From Planctomycetota bacterium (GTDB lineage Bacteria > Planctomycetota > UBA1135 > GCA-002686595): DNA of 64,000 nt. The translations under genes and the position numbers were made by a program. The number at the start of each line of letters is the position of its first letter. Position 1 is the first letter of the stretch. The stretch covers positions 1 through 64,000 of the forward strand of contig JAEUHZ010000021.1 of NCBI GenBank assembly GCA_016795205.1, read 5' to 3'. Positions 42,812-51,830 of the stretch are shown here, piece by piece. The notes beneath the pieces are model-generated. The model was not told the origin of the DNA. It was given only the letters and a program-made list of their open reading frames with translations, and searched no databases.

Positions 42812-45475
42812 TCACAAGGACCAGGTCACGCGCAGCGCGTTCGTGAAGTTCGACGTGCCGGGCGTGCAGAAGCTCGCCACGTTGCGGTAGCGCGCTTGGT
42901 AGATCCGTGTGGTTCCCGGCACGAGCACGCCCCCGGACGTCGAGAGCGGCGTCCCGCCCGGAGCAGGCAGGGTCGCGCCGCCGCCGGACGTGAAGACGGT
43001 CCCCAGTCGCACGACGCTGCCCGCCAGGCACAAGATCCCGTCGTCGAACGGCGTGCCGGTCCCGCCGCCCGCGATGGCCGAGCCTTGGGCGAAGAGCACG
43101 CTGGTCCCGGTCAGGTCCGTGGCCGCGAGCGTGAGCGTGTCGCTCGCGAGGCTCGCGAGGCCGCCATTCGTGAGCCGTGCGCCGCCCGCGTGGAGCGAGT
43201 TGCCGCAGCCGCTGCCGCTCGCGCCCGCGTTGCCGCACGGACAGGCCGCCGCGCTGCCGTCGCCGGCGCACACGACCTCGCCGCGCGTGCCACACGGGAT
43301 CCAGCTCGCGATGTGGGCCGACGGCTTGCCGTCCGCTCGCTCGAAGATCCCCGTGACGTACACGTCCGGCACGCCGTCGCCTGCGAGGTCGGCGGTGGCG
43401 AGGCCGAACGTGGCGCCCTGGACGACGCCGGGGACGTCCGCCCATTGCGCTCCGTCCCAGGTCGAGAGGCGCGTCTCGTTCAGGCTGTTGCGGATCGCCG
43501 CGAGTAGCCGCGGACCGACGCCGTCGTGGAAGGCGCGCAGCGACGCCACGCGGAACGCGCTCGCAGGGAGGCCCAGCGAGACCCAGCTCGCGCCGTCCCA
43601 GCGCACGAGCGGGGTGACCGATCCGCCGCCCGCCAACAGGACGCGCGCGGCCAGGAACAGCTCCGGCCCGTTGCCCAGGTCGACGCTCGCGAGGTCATCG
43701 GGCTCTTCCGCGCTGACGATGTTGGTCCCCACGGGCGTCCAGGTCGTCCCGTCCCAGCGCGCGACGGCCGGCCCGGGTGATGCGGCCAGGGTCGACGCGG
43801 CCGCGTAGAGCGCCGGGCCGGACCCGTCGTCGTGAACGCGGAGGCTGCCCACCCGCCCCGTGAACGAGCCGACCAGGCCCCACACGGCCCCGTTCAGCCG
43901 CAGGATGTTCGAGCTCAGGAAGCCGGACGCGGGCGTGACCTCGCTGACGAAGAGCGCCGGCCCGCCACCGGCGTCGAACACGCACGTGGCGAGGATTGGA
44001 CCGCTCACGCCGTTGCCGACCGGCGTCCAGTCCAGGCCGTTCCAGCGCGCGACGCCTTCGAGGACGGCGCCCACGGCGTGCAACGCCGGTCCGGATCCGT
44101 CGTCGAAGACGAACAGCTCGTCCGCGCCGTAGTCGGGCCGACCGATGGCTCTCCAGCTCGTCCCGTTCCAGCGCGCGACGCCGCGCACGGCCGTCGACCC
44201 CGCGGCGTCGAAGAAGCCCGCGGCGTAGAGCGCCGGGCCGCTGCCGTCGTCGAACTCGACGAGGCCGCTGGCGTTGGCTCCCAGCCCAGCTCCCGACGCG
44301 AGCGCCGACCAGGACTGCTGGCGCCAGCGCGCGATGCTCTTGGCGCCGACCGGCCCCGCGCGCTGGAAGTAGCCCGACACGAACAGCGCGGATCCGCCGC
44401 CGTCGTCGAACGAGGCCAGGCTTGCGACCCCCGTGTGCTTGCCGAGCAGCGGCTGCACCCCGGACCAGCTCGTGCCGTTCCAGGCGGCGAGGCCGTTCAC
44501 CGGCAATGCACCCGCGGCGTCGAACAGACCGCCGACGTAGAGCCGCGCTCCGCCGCCATCGTCGTGGACCGCGAGCGCAAGCACCTGCCCCGGGGCGACG
44601 CCTCCGGCCGTGACCCCGCCCCCCACGCTCGTGAACGACGTCCCGTCGAAGCGCGCGATGCTGTTCAGCACCGTGCCGGCGATCGACGTGAACTGGCCAC
44701 CCACGTACAGCGCCGGTCCGCCGGAGTCCGTGTACCGTGCCAGAGCCCTGACGCGGATGCCGGCCGGCGCTGGGATCACGTTGGTCCAGCTCGATCCGTT
44801 CCACGACTGCAGGCCGCTCGTGGAGGGATTGTCGATGCCTGCGAAGAGCCGCTCGCCACCGCCGTCATCGAAGACGGCGAGCTGGGGCAGGTCCGTGGTC
44901 GGCACGATCCCGGTCGTCACCGGCTGCCAACCGCTGGACGGATTCCAGCGCACGACGCGGTGGACGGTCGCGGAGCCGGGCACGCGCAGACGACCCGACG
45001 CATACAGCGCGGCCCCGCCGCCGTCGTCGTGCACCGCGAACGAGGCGACGGTTTCATTCTCGCCCGTCAGGCCCGATCCAGGCAGCGCCGACCAGCTCGT
45101 GCCATTCCAGCGCGCGATCGTGTTCGCGGGCGCGCCGAAGACCGTGCGGAACGAGCCGCCCGCGTAGAGCTGTGCCCCGTTTCCGTCATCGAAGACGGCC
45201 AACGCGCGCGTCCCGGGCAGGCCGCCACCGACCGTGGACCACGCAGCGCCGTTCCAGCGCGCGACGCTCTCGATGTCCACCCCGCCCGCGGAGGTGAACG
45301 GGCCGGCCGCGTAGAGCGCGGGGCCGCTGCCGTCGTCGTGGCTGACGAGCGCCACCGGCGGGGCGTCGAGTCCGGGAGGCGCGAACTGCGTGCTCCACTC
45401 TCCGCACGGAGCCTGCGCAGAGGCCGTCGCAGCGGCGAGCGTGAGGATCGAGGATGCGAAGATCGTGGTACGCAT
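42812..45475 (-). CDS. secreted repeat-propeller protein with CAGDGS module
   Basis: 887 residues. Signal peptide 1-21 (ILTLAAATASAQ). The body holds about 13 imperfect repeats of roughly 50 residues built on ARWNGTSWxxV followed by VFDDGxGPALYAGGxF; this WNG...DDG.G.ALY pattern suggests one or two kelch-like beta-propellers, probably a carbohydrate- or protein-binding surface. The module occupies residues 735-887. It shares the signal-plus-module architecture with the neighbouring paralogues. The leader has CCGAGGA before the ATG, as in the two paralogues. No enzymatic motif is visible. Confidence 0.82.
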   Translation of the reverse strand: MRTTIFASSILTLAAATASAQAPCGEWSTQFAPPGLDAPPVALVSHDDGSGPALYAAGPFTSAGGVDIESVARWNGAAWSTVGGGLPGTRALAVFDDGNGAQLYAGGSFRTVFGAPANTIARWNGTSWSALPGSGLTGENETVASFAVHDDGGGAALYASGRLRVPGSATVHRVVRWNPSSGWQPVTTGIVPTTDLPQLAVFDDGGGERLFAGIDNPSTSGLQSWNGSSWTNVIPAPAGIRVRALARYTDSGGPALYVGGQFTSIAGTVLNSIARFDGTSFTSVGGGVTAGGVAPGQVLALAVHDDGGGARLYVGGLFDAAGALPVNGLAAWNGTSWSGVQPLLGKHTGVASLASFDDGGGSALFVSGYFQRAGPVGAKSIARWRQQSWSALASGAGLGANASGLVEFDDGSGPALYAAGFFDAAGSTAVRGVARWNGTSWRAIGRPDYGADELFVFDDGSGPALHAVGAVLEGVARWNGLDWTPVGNGVSGPILATCVFDAGGGPALFVSEVTPASGFLSSNILRLNGAVWGLVGSFTGRVGSLRVHDDGSGPALYAAASTLAASPGPAVARWDGTTWTPVGTNIVSAEEPDDLASVDLGNGPELFLAARVLLAGGGSVTPLVRWDGASWVSLGLPASAFRVASLRAFHDGVGPRLLAAIRNSLNETRLSTWDGAQWADVPGVVQGATFGLATADLAGDGVPDVYVTGIFERADGKPSAHIASWIPCGTRGEVVCAGDGSAAACPCGNAGASGSGCGNSLHAGGARLTNGGLASLASDTLTLAATDLTGTSVLFAQGSAIAGGGTGTPFDDGILCLAGSVVRLGTVFTSGGGATLPAPGGTPLSTSGGVLVPGTTRIYQARYRNVASFCTPGTSNFTNALRVTWSL
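42815..43273 (-). repeat. CAGDGS C-terminal module, copy 3
   Basis: 153 residues with six of the cysteines (positions 2, 11, 13, 23, 82, 136); the optional seventh is Val. Ends RVTWSL. Confidence 0.75.
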
Positions 45476-45805
45476 GGGGGTAATCCTCGGCGGAGGGCGG
45501 CCCGGAGTGGTGACGTCCAGTCTGAATTGGGCTAACCCGACGACGGTGGCGGGTTGCATGTTCCCGACCAATATCCTGGACGCGCCGCCTGGGAGGTCCC
45601 ACGCGTCGCGGCGTGACCCGTGGGACCTGCTGCCCGAGGCCGTTCGGCGCGCCTCGATCCAGCGCCAGCCGACGACCACGAGGACGAGCCTGGCAGCAGA
45701 CGATGCGGCCAACGCCCAGGACCGCTGCCGCGCACGTCGTCGTGCCGCGCGCGGCTTCAGGGCGTCGAAGCCAGGTCAAGGGGGGGGGCAGCCAGTTGTG
45801 GCGGA
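45476..45805. other. 330-base intergenic region
   Basis: No protein-like frame. It contains the CCGAGGA Shine-Dalgarno sequence just upstream of the propeller gene, a TATCCT on the plus strand inside CAATATCCTGG near 45573, and a run of nine or more G near 45780. No strong terminator is visible for the upstream minus-strand gene beyond these. Confidence 0.4.
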
Positions 45806-48241
45806 TCAGCGCCGCCGGGCGAGGCGGACTTCGAGTCGTCCGGGCGCGCCGGGCCACCACGCGCCGGTCACGGGATCGACGTCGCCACCCACGACGGCGT
45901 GATCCGCAAGCGAGACGCTGATCGTGCGCGGCCTGGTGCTCGCGATCACGCGCGCCTCGCCCGCGGCATCGGAGCGCGCGCGCTCGCGGCCGTCGAGGAG
46001 CACCGCGGCACCGGCGAGCGGGACACCCGAGTCGTGATCGACGACGAGCACGTGGAGCCCGAAGCCGCGGCGCAGCTCGACGTCGAGCACGCGGCGATCC
46101 TCGCTCCACTGCAGCGCGTGCTCGTCGCCGTGCACGGGCACGAAACCCACGGCGGCGACGGTCCACGCGAGCGGGACCGCGGCTGGGAGCTCCGGGAGCG
46201 TGATGCCCGCCGTGGACGTGCTGCGCTCGACGAGCGCGCCGCCCTGCACCGCGAGCCGGATGTCGAAGTGCTCGATCCGCTCGCCGCTGGCCGCATCCCG
46301 GGCCCGCACGACGAGCTGCGAGGTGCTCTCGGGCGTGATGGCCTGGATCAGGAGGTCCGCGGCGGGCGCGGTCAGTCGCAGTCGCGGCGGGTCCCACAAC
46401 CACACGCGTCGCGACGTCGCGACGAGCTCGTACTCGCCCGCGGGCACCTCGTCGAAGGCGAAGGGCAGGCGCGCGTCGCCCGCGGGCGAGGGCGAAACGC
46501 GCGTGCTGCGTTCCGCGCCGCGTGCATCGCGCAGCACGACGCGCACGTCCTCGCCCTCGACGGCTCGGTGTCGCAGGACCCCCTGCACGCGACCGGGCTC
46601 GGCGCCACGTGGCAGGACGATCTCGACGGCGTGCGTGCCAGCGAGCACCTCGACCCGCTCCTCGCGCGGCTCGCGGCCCAGGACGAGCACGCTCACGAGG
46701 TGCGTGCCGGGCTCGAGCCCGCGCGCGCGCAGCGACCCGCTCTCCACTTCGCCCCTCGCCACCACGGCGCCGCCGGGCGCGCGCACGTGGACGCGGCCTT
46801 CGATCGGTCGGCCATCCGCGCCGCGCACGCGCACCTCGAGTTCCGCGCGTTCCGTGAGCGCCAGCTCCAGCGGCTTTCCCTGCTGGCCCACGATGTCCGT
46901 GACGGGAGCCTCGGCGGCGAAGCGTCCGTCGGCCGACTCGACGCGCAGGGTCCACGGGCCGCCGCCGTCGAGCGCCGCGGCGTCCGCCTCGAAGCGCGCC
47001 CAGGGCTGGAGGAACGCGCCCGCCGAAGCCGCGGCTGCGCGCACACGCGCGCGCGCCGACGCGCGCGGCCCGGAGCGCCCAGGCGCAGAGAGGCGCGCGA
47101 CGAGTCCGTCCGCGCCGACCTGCGCGGGCAGCACGAGGTCGAAGAGATACGTGGGCCCGATCGGAACGCGGACCTCGGCCTCGTGCTCGCCCGTGTGGGC
47201 GACCGGTCGCGAGCGGCGGAACGCGCGCACTTCGCCCTCCAGGGGGCGCGGCGGTTCGCTCGGGTCCTCGAGCAGCTCGACGCCGCACTCGCCGTGGGGG
47301 AGTTCCGTGACGACCGCGCGGCCCAGGGCGTCGCTCGTCGCCTCGCGGACCATTCCGCTCGCGGTCACGCGCAGGGTCCCGGCGGGGATCGGCTCCAAGG
47401 TGCGTGCGTCGACCAGCACGAGCCGCAAGGGCGAACGCGGGGCGGCGGCGTCGCGCACGAGTTCCGCCTCCCTGGCGACCTCCAACGCCGAGCGCCCGCT
47501 CGACGCGGCGGACTCGGGCGGATCCGCGCCGCGCGCAGACGCCGGATCGGGCTCGTGTCGAGCTCCGCGCGCCAGGGGCGACAGCACGGTCTCGGCGTCA
47601 GGCACGTTGAGCCACACGACCGCGACGATCGTCGCGAGCAACGTGCTGGCGGCGACGAGTAGCGCCGCGCCATGGCCTCCGGACTTGGGCGCTGTTTCCT
47701 CCGCGACGAGCGCCAGCGAGGCCATCCAGCGTTCGCGCCCACCCTGGCGGTGATCGAGCCGTTCGCGCAACCGATCCAGCGCGCGTTTCCAGCGTGAGCG
47801 CACGGTGGCGGGCGAGAGGCCTTCGCGGGCCGCGATCTGCTCGGCGCTCGCGCCCTCGAAGAAGCGCTGCCACAGGCTCGTGCGGTAGGGCTCGTCGAGC
47901 AGCTCGACTTCCGCGGCCAGCAGGCGGAACACTTCGAGGCGTTCGACCAGGTCCTGGTCGCCTCCGACCGCCTCGGGGCGCGACACTTCGCGCTCCCGTC
48001 GCGCGCGACGACCCTCGCCGCGCGCCCGCTCGCGCCGCAGGTTGCGCAGGAGCCCGCCCAGCCAGGCCACCGGGTTCCGTGCTCCGGCGCGCGTGGCGCG
48101 ACCCTCGAGCAGCTCGAGCCACGCTTCCTGAGCCAGGTCCTCGGCCGCGTGCGCGTCCGAGACGAGCGTGCGCGCGAGCCGGCGCAGGGCGCGCGCCTGT
48201 GCGACCAGGTCTTCGGGGTCCGGGGCCTGCGCGTCGGTCAT
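45806..48241 (-). CDS. sigma-70/ECF factor fused to a transmembrane segment and a large envelope domain
   Basis: 811 residues. Residues 22-80 are sigma region 2 (HAAEDLAQEAWLELLEG; NPVAWLGGLLRNLRRERARG), and 115-165 are region 4 (LDEPYRTSLWQRFFEG; AREGLSPATVRSRWKRALDRLRERL). A single membrane segment follows at about 191-213 (ALLVAASTLLATIVAVVWL), then about 590 residues of carboxypeptidase-regulatory-like beta sandwiches (LRLVLVDARTLEPIPAG; LEVRVRGADGRPIEGRV; LHVLVVDHDSGVPLAGA). The sigma part would be cytoplasmic and the rest extracytoplasmic, so signal sensing and promoter recognition are on one chain. No anti-sigma gene adjoins it. Confidence 0.87.
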   Translation of the reverse strand: MTDAQAPDPEDLVAQARALRRLARTLVSDAHAAEDLAQEAWLELLEGRATRAGARNPVAWLGGLLRNLRRERARGEGRRARREREVSRPEAVGGDQDLVERLEVFRLLAAEVELLDEPYRTSLWQRFFEGASAEQIAAREGLSPATVRSRWKRALDRLRERLDHRQGGRERWMASLALVAEETAPKSGGHGAALLVAASTLLATIVAVVWLNVPDAETVLSPLARGARHEPDPASARGADPPESAASSGRSALEVAREAELVRDAAAPRSPLRLVLVDARTLEPIPAGTLRVTASGMVREATSDALGRAVVTELPHGECGVELLEDPSEPPRPLEGEVRAFRRSRPVAHTGEHEAEVRVPIGPTYLFDLVLPAQVGADGLVARLSAPGRSGPRASARARVRAAAASAGAFLQPWARFEADAAALDGGGPWTLRVESADGRFAAEAPVTDIVGQQGKPLELALTERAELEVRVRGADGRPIEGRVHVRAPGGAVVARGEVESGSLRARGLEPGTHLVSVLVLGREPREERVEVLAGTHAVEIVLPRGAEPGRVQGVLRHRAVEGEDVRVVLRDARGAERSTRVSPSPAGDARLPFAFDEVPAGEYELVATSRRVWLWDPPRLRLTAPAADLLIQAITPESTSQLVVRARDAASGERIEHFDIRLAVQGGALVERSTSTAGITLPELPAAVPLAWTVAAVGFVPVHGDEHALQWSEDRRVLDVELRRGFGLHVLVVDHDSGVPLAGAAVLLDGRERARSDAAGEARVIASTRPRTISVSLADHAVVGGDVDPVTGAWWPGAPGRLEVRLARRR

Positions 48242-48404
48242 GGGGCCTTTAACGTTGCCGCGGGGCGCGCCGGAGTTGCAGGGGAACCCGAGCGGTTTGG
48301 CCGCTGCGCCGTCCCCCGACCGCAGGGTGGGCCTTCGAGAGTGCCGCCGAGGGTGCCGGCGCGAGGACGCGGAGCAACCCGTTCGCCAGCCTTCCTTGCC
48401 GTGA

Positions 48405-51400
48405 TCATCCGGCGAACGGCTCGCGGTCCGCCGCGCCCCCGCGCGCATCGTAGGCGTCGAAGGGCGTGTCCAGCCCGCGCGCTTCGGCCTCCCCGGCGAG
48501 GCCCATGTGGCGCAGCGCCTCGCGCACGCAGTGGTCCGTATCGCCGCGCACGAGCCGCGCGAGATTCCCCGCGGCGCCCTCCGCGCCGGAGTCGAAACCC
48601 AGCGCGACCGGCAGCTCGCGCAGGAACATCCGATGCTTCGGTTCCAGCGCGCGTGAGTCGAGCACGAACACGCAACCACGGTCCGTCTCGCGGCGCATCA
48701 AGCGTCCGAAGCCCTGGCGGAACTTGGACAGCGACTTGGGCATGTAGATCTGCCGGCGCTGCTCCGCGGCGCCGATCGCGGCGCACTGCGCCTGGTGGTA
48801 GCGATCGGGCACGCCGTAGGGGAGCTTCACGATGACGAGGTACTCCAGCGCTTCTCCCGGGAAGTCCGCCCCATACCAGAACGTGTCGACGCCCATCAGC
48901 ACGGACCCGACGCGTGCGCGGAACAGGTCGGCGAGCTCCTCCTTGACCGTGCCCGCCTGGTTCTGGAACCAGAACGGGATCCGGCGCGCGCGGAAGAAGC
49001 CGACGAGCTCCTCGCCGACGAGCTTCATGTCGCTCGCGTTCGTGAAGAGCACCAGCAGGCGTCCGCGCGTGCGCTCGCCGAGATGCGCGACGAAGCGGCG
49101 GACGTAGGCCAGGAACGCGCCCTTGTCGCGCTGCACGGAGGGCGCGTCCTTGGGGATCGCGACCAGGACGCGGCTCCAGTCGAACACGTCCGGGGCGTGG
49201 AACGTGCGCACGCTGGAGCCGACGCGATCCTCGTCGGCGCGCGGCCGTTGCGCGCGGTCGAGGCCCAGGTAGGCCTTGGCGGCGTCGAAGCCGCCCGCGA
49301 TCCAGGTCGTGGCCGACAGGAACGCGGCGCAGGCCAGCTCCGGGTAGTAGCTGGAGCCGAGCACCTCGTTCGGCAACAGCACGCGCGCCGCCAGGACCAG
49401 CCCCCCGCGCGGCTCGGGCTCGACGTCGTAGAAGTAGGCGTCGGAGAAGCGCGGCTCGTCCTCCTCGAGTGGCAGCCAGGCGCCGATCGTGGTGAGCGCC
49501 TCGTCGAGATCGGTGCGCGCGAGGTCCAGCGCGCGGCGCAGCGCCGGGGCGCCGCGCACCGGCAGGTCGGCGAGGCGCTCGGCCAGGTCCGCCAGGCTGG
49601 TCTCCAGCTCGGCGCCGGCGTGCGAGGCCTCGACGCGCGCGCGGATCAGCCCGCGGCCGTCGTGCGCGGCGTACTCGCGCAGGAGGAAGTGCTGCTCGCT
49701 CTCCGGCCGCACGCGCAGCTCCTCGCGGCGCCAGACGTCGAACTCGAGCGCGGCACGCTCCAGCTCGTCCACGCAGCTCTCGAGCTCCTCGTGAGCCACG
49801 ACGCAGGCCTCGAGCGCGTTCCCGAAGGGCGTCCCGGAGAGCGACTGGCGCTCCAGTCGGTCGAGGACGGCGCGCGATCCCGGCCGATCGGGCTGGCGGA
49901 CGCGCGACAGGATCCCGCGCAGCTCGCGGAAGGACAGCGTCCGGCTCCAGGCGTTGTGCGCGACCTCGTGCAGGTGCTCGCACTCGTCGAAGATCAAGCG
50001 GCGAAAGAACTCGGGCCGTGCCAGCGCGAAGGCCTGGTTCACGAGGACCACGTGGGACTTCTCGGCGCGCTTGCGCGCGACCTCGGCCCCGCACGCCGCG
50101 CGATCGGACTTGTGCGTGCAGCAACCCGACTGGCCGCGCACCGTGCGCAGCAGCGCATCGAGGGCCTTCATGTAGGGCGCGCTCGAGACGAGCTGCACGG
50201 GCGGGCGACGCGGCAGGCGGTCGAGGTCGCCCTCGAGGTCCGTCGTGGCGAACGTCGCGAGCTGAGCCCAGGCCAGCCAGGCCTCGCCCGACTCCTCTTC
50301 CGGGACCGTGGACTTCAGCGCGCGCCAGCACAGGTAGTTGTCGCGGCCCTTGAGCAACGTCACGCGCATCCCCGGCGCGACGCCCGCGCGGGTCAGAGCG
50401 GCCAGAGCGCGCGGCACCTCGCGGTCGAGCGCCTGCTCCTGCAGGGCGCGCGTGTAAGTCGCGACGCCGATACGCACGTCGTGGCGGCGCGCCCACAGGA
50501 GCGCCGGCAGCAGGTACGCCAGCGTCTTGCCGGTTCCGGTCGGCGCGTGCACCAGCAAGAGCTCGCGCGAGCCCAGCGTGCGAGCCACCTCGCGCGCGGT
50601 CTCGTGCTGGCCGCGGCGGTACGGGCCGTGGGCGCCGTCCGGCCCGCCGAACAACGCCGGCAGGTGGCGCGTGAAGACCTCCTCGAGGACCGCGCTGTCC
50701 TCCGCGGCGAAATCGAGCTCGCCCTCGCGGTCCGCCGGCACGTTCTCCAGCGCCGCCCAGCGCTCCAGCTCGCGCGCGCAAGCCGGACGCGCGTCCTCCA
50801 GGAGGTCCTCGAGGGACTCGCCCGCGTTGGCGAAGCGCGCGAGCCGGCCGTCCTCGATGCCTGCGAGCTCCGCGGGCGCCCAGGCCGACGGAGCGTCGAG
50901 GATCGACAGGGCGAGGCCCAGGCGCCGCGCGGCCGACGGATCCGCGTCCGCGAGCCCGCGCCAGGCGCGCGTCGCGGCCGTGGCGAAGAGCTCGAGCGCG
51001 GGTTGCTCGAGCGCGTGGACGCGCCGCGCGAGCTCGATCGTCGCGCGGCGCAGGTCTTCGGGCCCGAACGCGCGCTCGTCGGCGTCGGCGAGCAGCGCCA
51101 CCAAGCCGGCGCGACGCCCGGCGAGCCGCCCCGGCAGGAACAGCGCGCACAGCTCGTCGAGCCCGACGCTCGTGGGCACGGCCGTGCGGGTCAGGTGCTC
51201 GTGCCAGGCGGTGAATGCTTCGGCGTCGGGCACGACCAGGGGCAGCGTGCCCACGAAGGCGGTCAGCGCGCCCCAGGCTTCCTCGGGACCGGGCGCGCCC
51301 TCGTCGTCGACCCGCTCCGGCTCGGGCGGGGCTGCGCCGGCCGCGGGCGCGGCGCGGCGTGAGGCGACCTCGACGTCGAGGAGCTCGAGGCCCTGCCCGT

Positions 51401-51560
51401 CCCGGGCCGGGCGCAGCGCGCGCACGCGCACGAGCACGTCGAGCGCCGGATCCGGCCCGCTCGTCCAGGCCACGACGAACGCCGGTTGCGGCCCGCGCAC
51501 GCGCGGCGCGCGAGCCGGCGCTTCCCGCTCGTCCGGGGCGTGGTTCGGAGGCCGGATCAC
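48405..51560 (-). CDS. dinG: DinG/XPD-family ATP-dependent DNA helicase with N-terminal extension
   Basis: 1051 residues. The helicase begins near residue 325: Walker A (HAPTGTGKTLAYLLPALL), the Fe-S cluster cysteines (NYLCW, GCCTHK, AACGAEV), a motif II that reads FDECEHLHEV instead of DEAH, and C-terminal FWYGADFPGEALEYLVIVKLPYG and KFRQGFGRLMRRETDRG. It is a 5'-3' superfamily 2 helicase that unwinds D-loops, R-loops or quadruplex DNA. The first 320 residues may be a decayed DnaQ-like exonuclease (LPLVVPDAEAFTAWHEHL, DELCALFLPGR) without the acidic catalytic residues. GTG 51560 follows a CATGAT hexamer by 6 bases. Confidence 0.9.
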   Translation of the reverse strand: MIRPPNHAPDEREAPARAPRVRGPQPAFVVAWTSGPDPALDVLVRVRALRPARDGQGLELLDVEVASRRAAPAAGAAPPEPERVDDEGAPGPEEAWGALTAFVGTLPLVVPDAEAFTAWHEHLTRTAVPTSVGLDELCALFLPGRLAGRRAGLVALLADADERAFGPEDLRRATIELARRVHALEQPALELFATAATRAWRGLADADPSAARRLGLALSILDAPSAWAPAELAGIEDGRLARFANAGESLEDLLEDARPACARELERWAALENVPADREGELDFAAEDSAVLEEVFTRHLPALFGGPDGAHGPYRRGQHETAREVARTLGSRELLLVHAPTGTGKTLAYLLPALLWARRHDVRIGVATYTRALQEQALDREVPRALAALTRAGVAPGMRVTLLKGRDNYLCWRALKSTVPEEESGEAWLAWAQLATFATTDLEGDLDRLPRRPPVQLVSSAPYMKALDALLRTVRGQSGCCTHKSDRAACGAEVARKRAEKSHVVLVNQAFALARPEFFRRLIFDECEHLHEVAHNAWSRTLSFRELRGILSRVRQPDRPGSRAVLDRLERQSLSGTPFGNALEACVVAHEELESCVDELERAALEFDVWRREELRVRPESEQHFLLREYAAHDGRGLIRARVEASHAGAELETSLADLAERLADLPVRGAPALRRALDLARTDLDEALTTIGAWLPLEEDEPRFSDAYFYDVEPEPRGGLVLAARVLLPNEVLGSSYYPELACAAFLSATTWIAGGFDAAKAYLGLDRAQRPRADEDRVGSSVRTFHAPDVFDWSRVLVAIPKDAPSVQRDKGAFLAYVRRFVAHLGERTRGRLLVLFTNASDMKLVGEELVGFFRARRIPFWFQNQAGTVKEELADLFRARVGSVLMGVDTFWYGADFPGEALEYLVIVKLPYGVPDRYHQAQCAAIGAAEQRRQIYMPKSLSKFRQGFGRLMRRETDRGCVFVLDSRALEPKHRMFLRELPVALGFDSGAEGAAGNLARLVRGDTDHCVREALRHMGLAGEAEARGLDTPFDAYDARGGAADREPFAG

Positions 51561-51566
51561 GCGCGC

Positions 51567-51572
51567 ATCATG
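51567..51572 (-). promoter_or_regulatory. -10 hexamer immediately upstream of dinG
   Basis: CATGAT on the minus strand ends 6 bases before GTG 51560; no clear -35. Confidence 0.3.
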
Positions 51573-51712
51573 ACACGGGGTTCGATCCGTCCGCGGGCGA
51601 TCCCGGCGCGGAACGCTGCGCGCGGAAGCGCGGAATCCGCGCTCGAGCGCGCCGCTCCGGTGGCGCTGCGTGCGCCCCGTGCGGGCTCCGGGGCGGCTGA
51701 TGGTCCCGCGCC

Positions 51713-51742
51713 TCGACGGATCGGGCGCGCTTCCGCTATCCT
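51713..51742 (+). promoter_or_regulatory. promoter of the leucine dehydrogenase gene
   Basis: TCGACG (51713-51718), an 18-base spacer and TATCCT (51737-51742). This leaves a leader of about 80 bases before ATG 51831, with no obvious Shine-Dalgarno sequence. Confidence 0.4.
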
Positions 51743-51830
51743 GCTCCACCTTTTGCTCGCGGTCGGAGCCGCGAGACGCCGCCTTGGCCGGCCCCCCCTC
51801 TCGAACCCCGACACGCACCCCGACGATCCG

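Noticed and set aside
51575..51600. tRNA-like T-loop (GGTTCGATCC)
   Set aside because: No matching stem or acceptor flanks; it falls in the leader region upstream of dinG.
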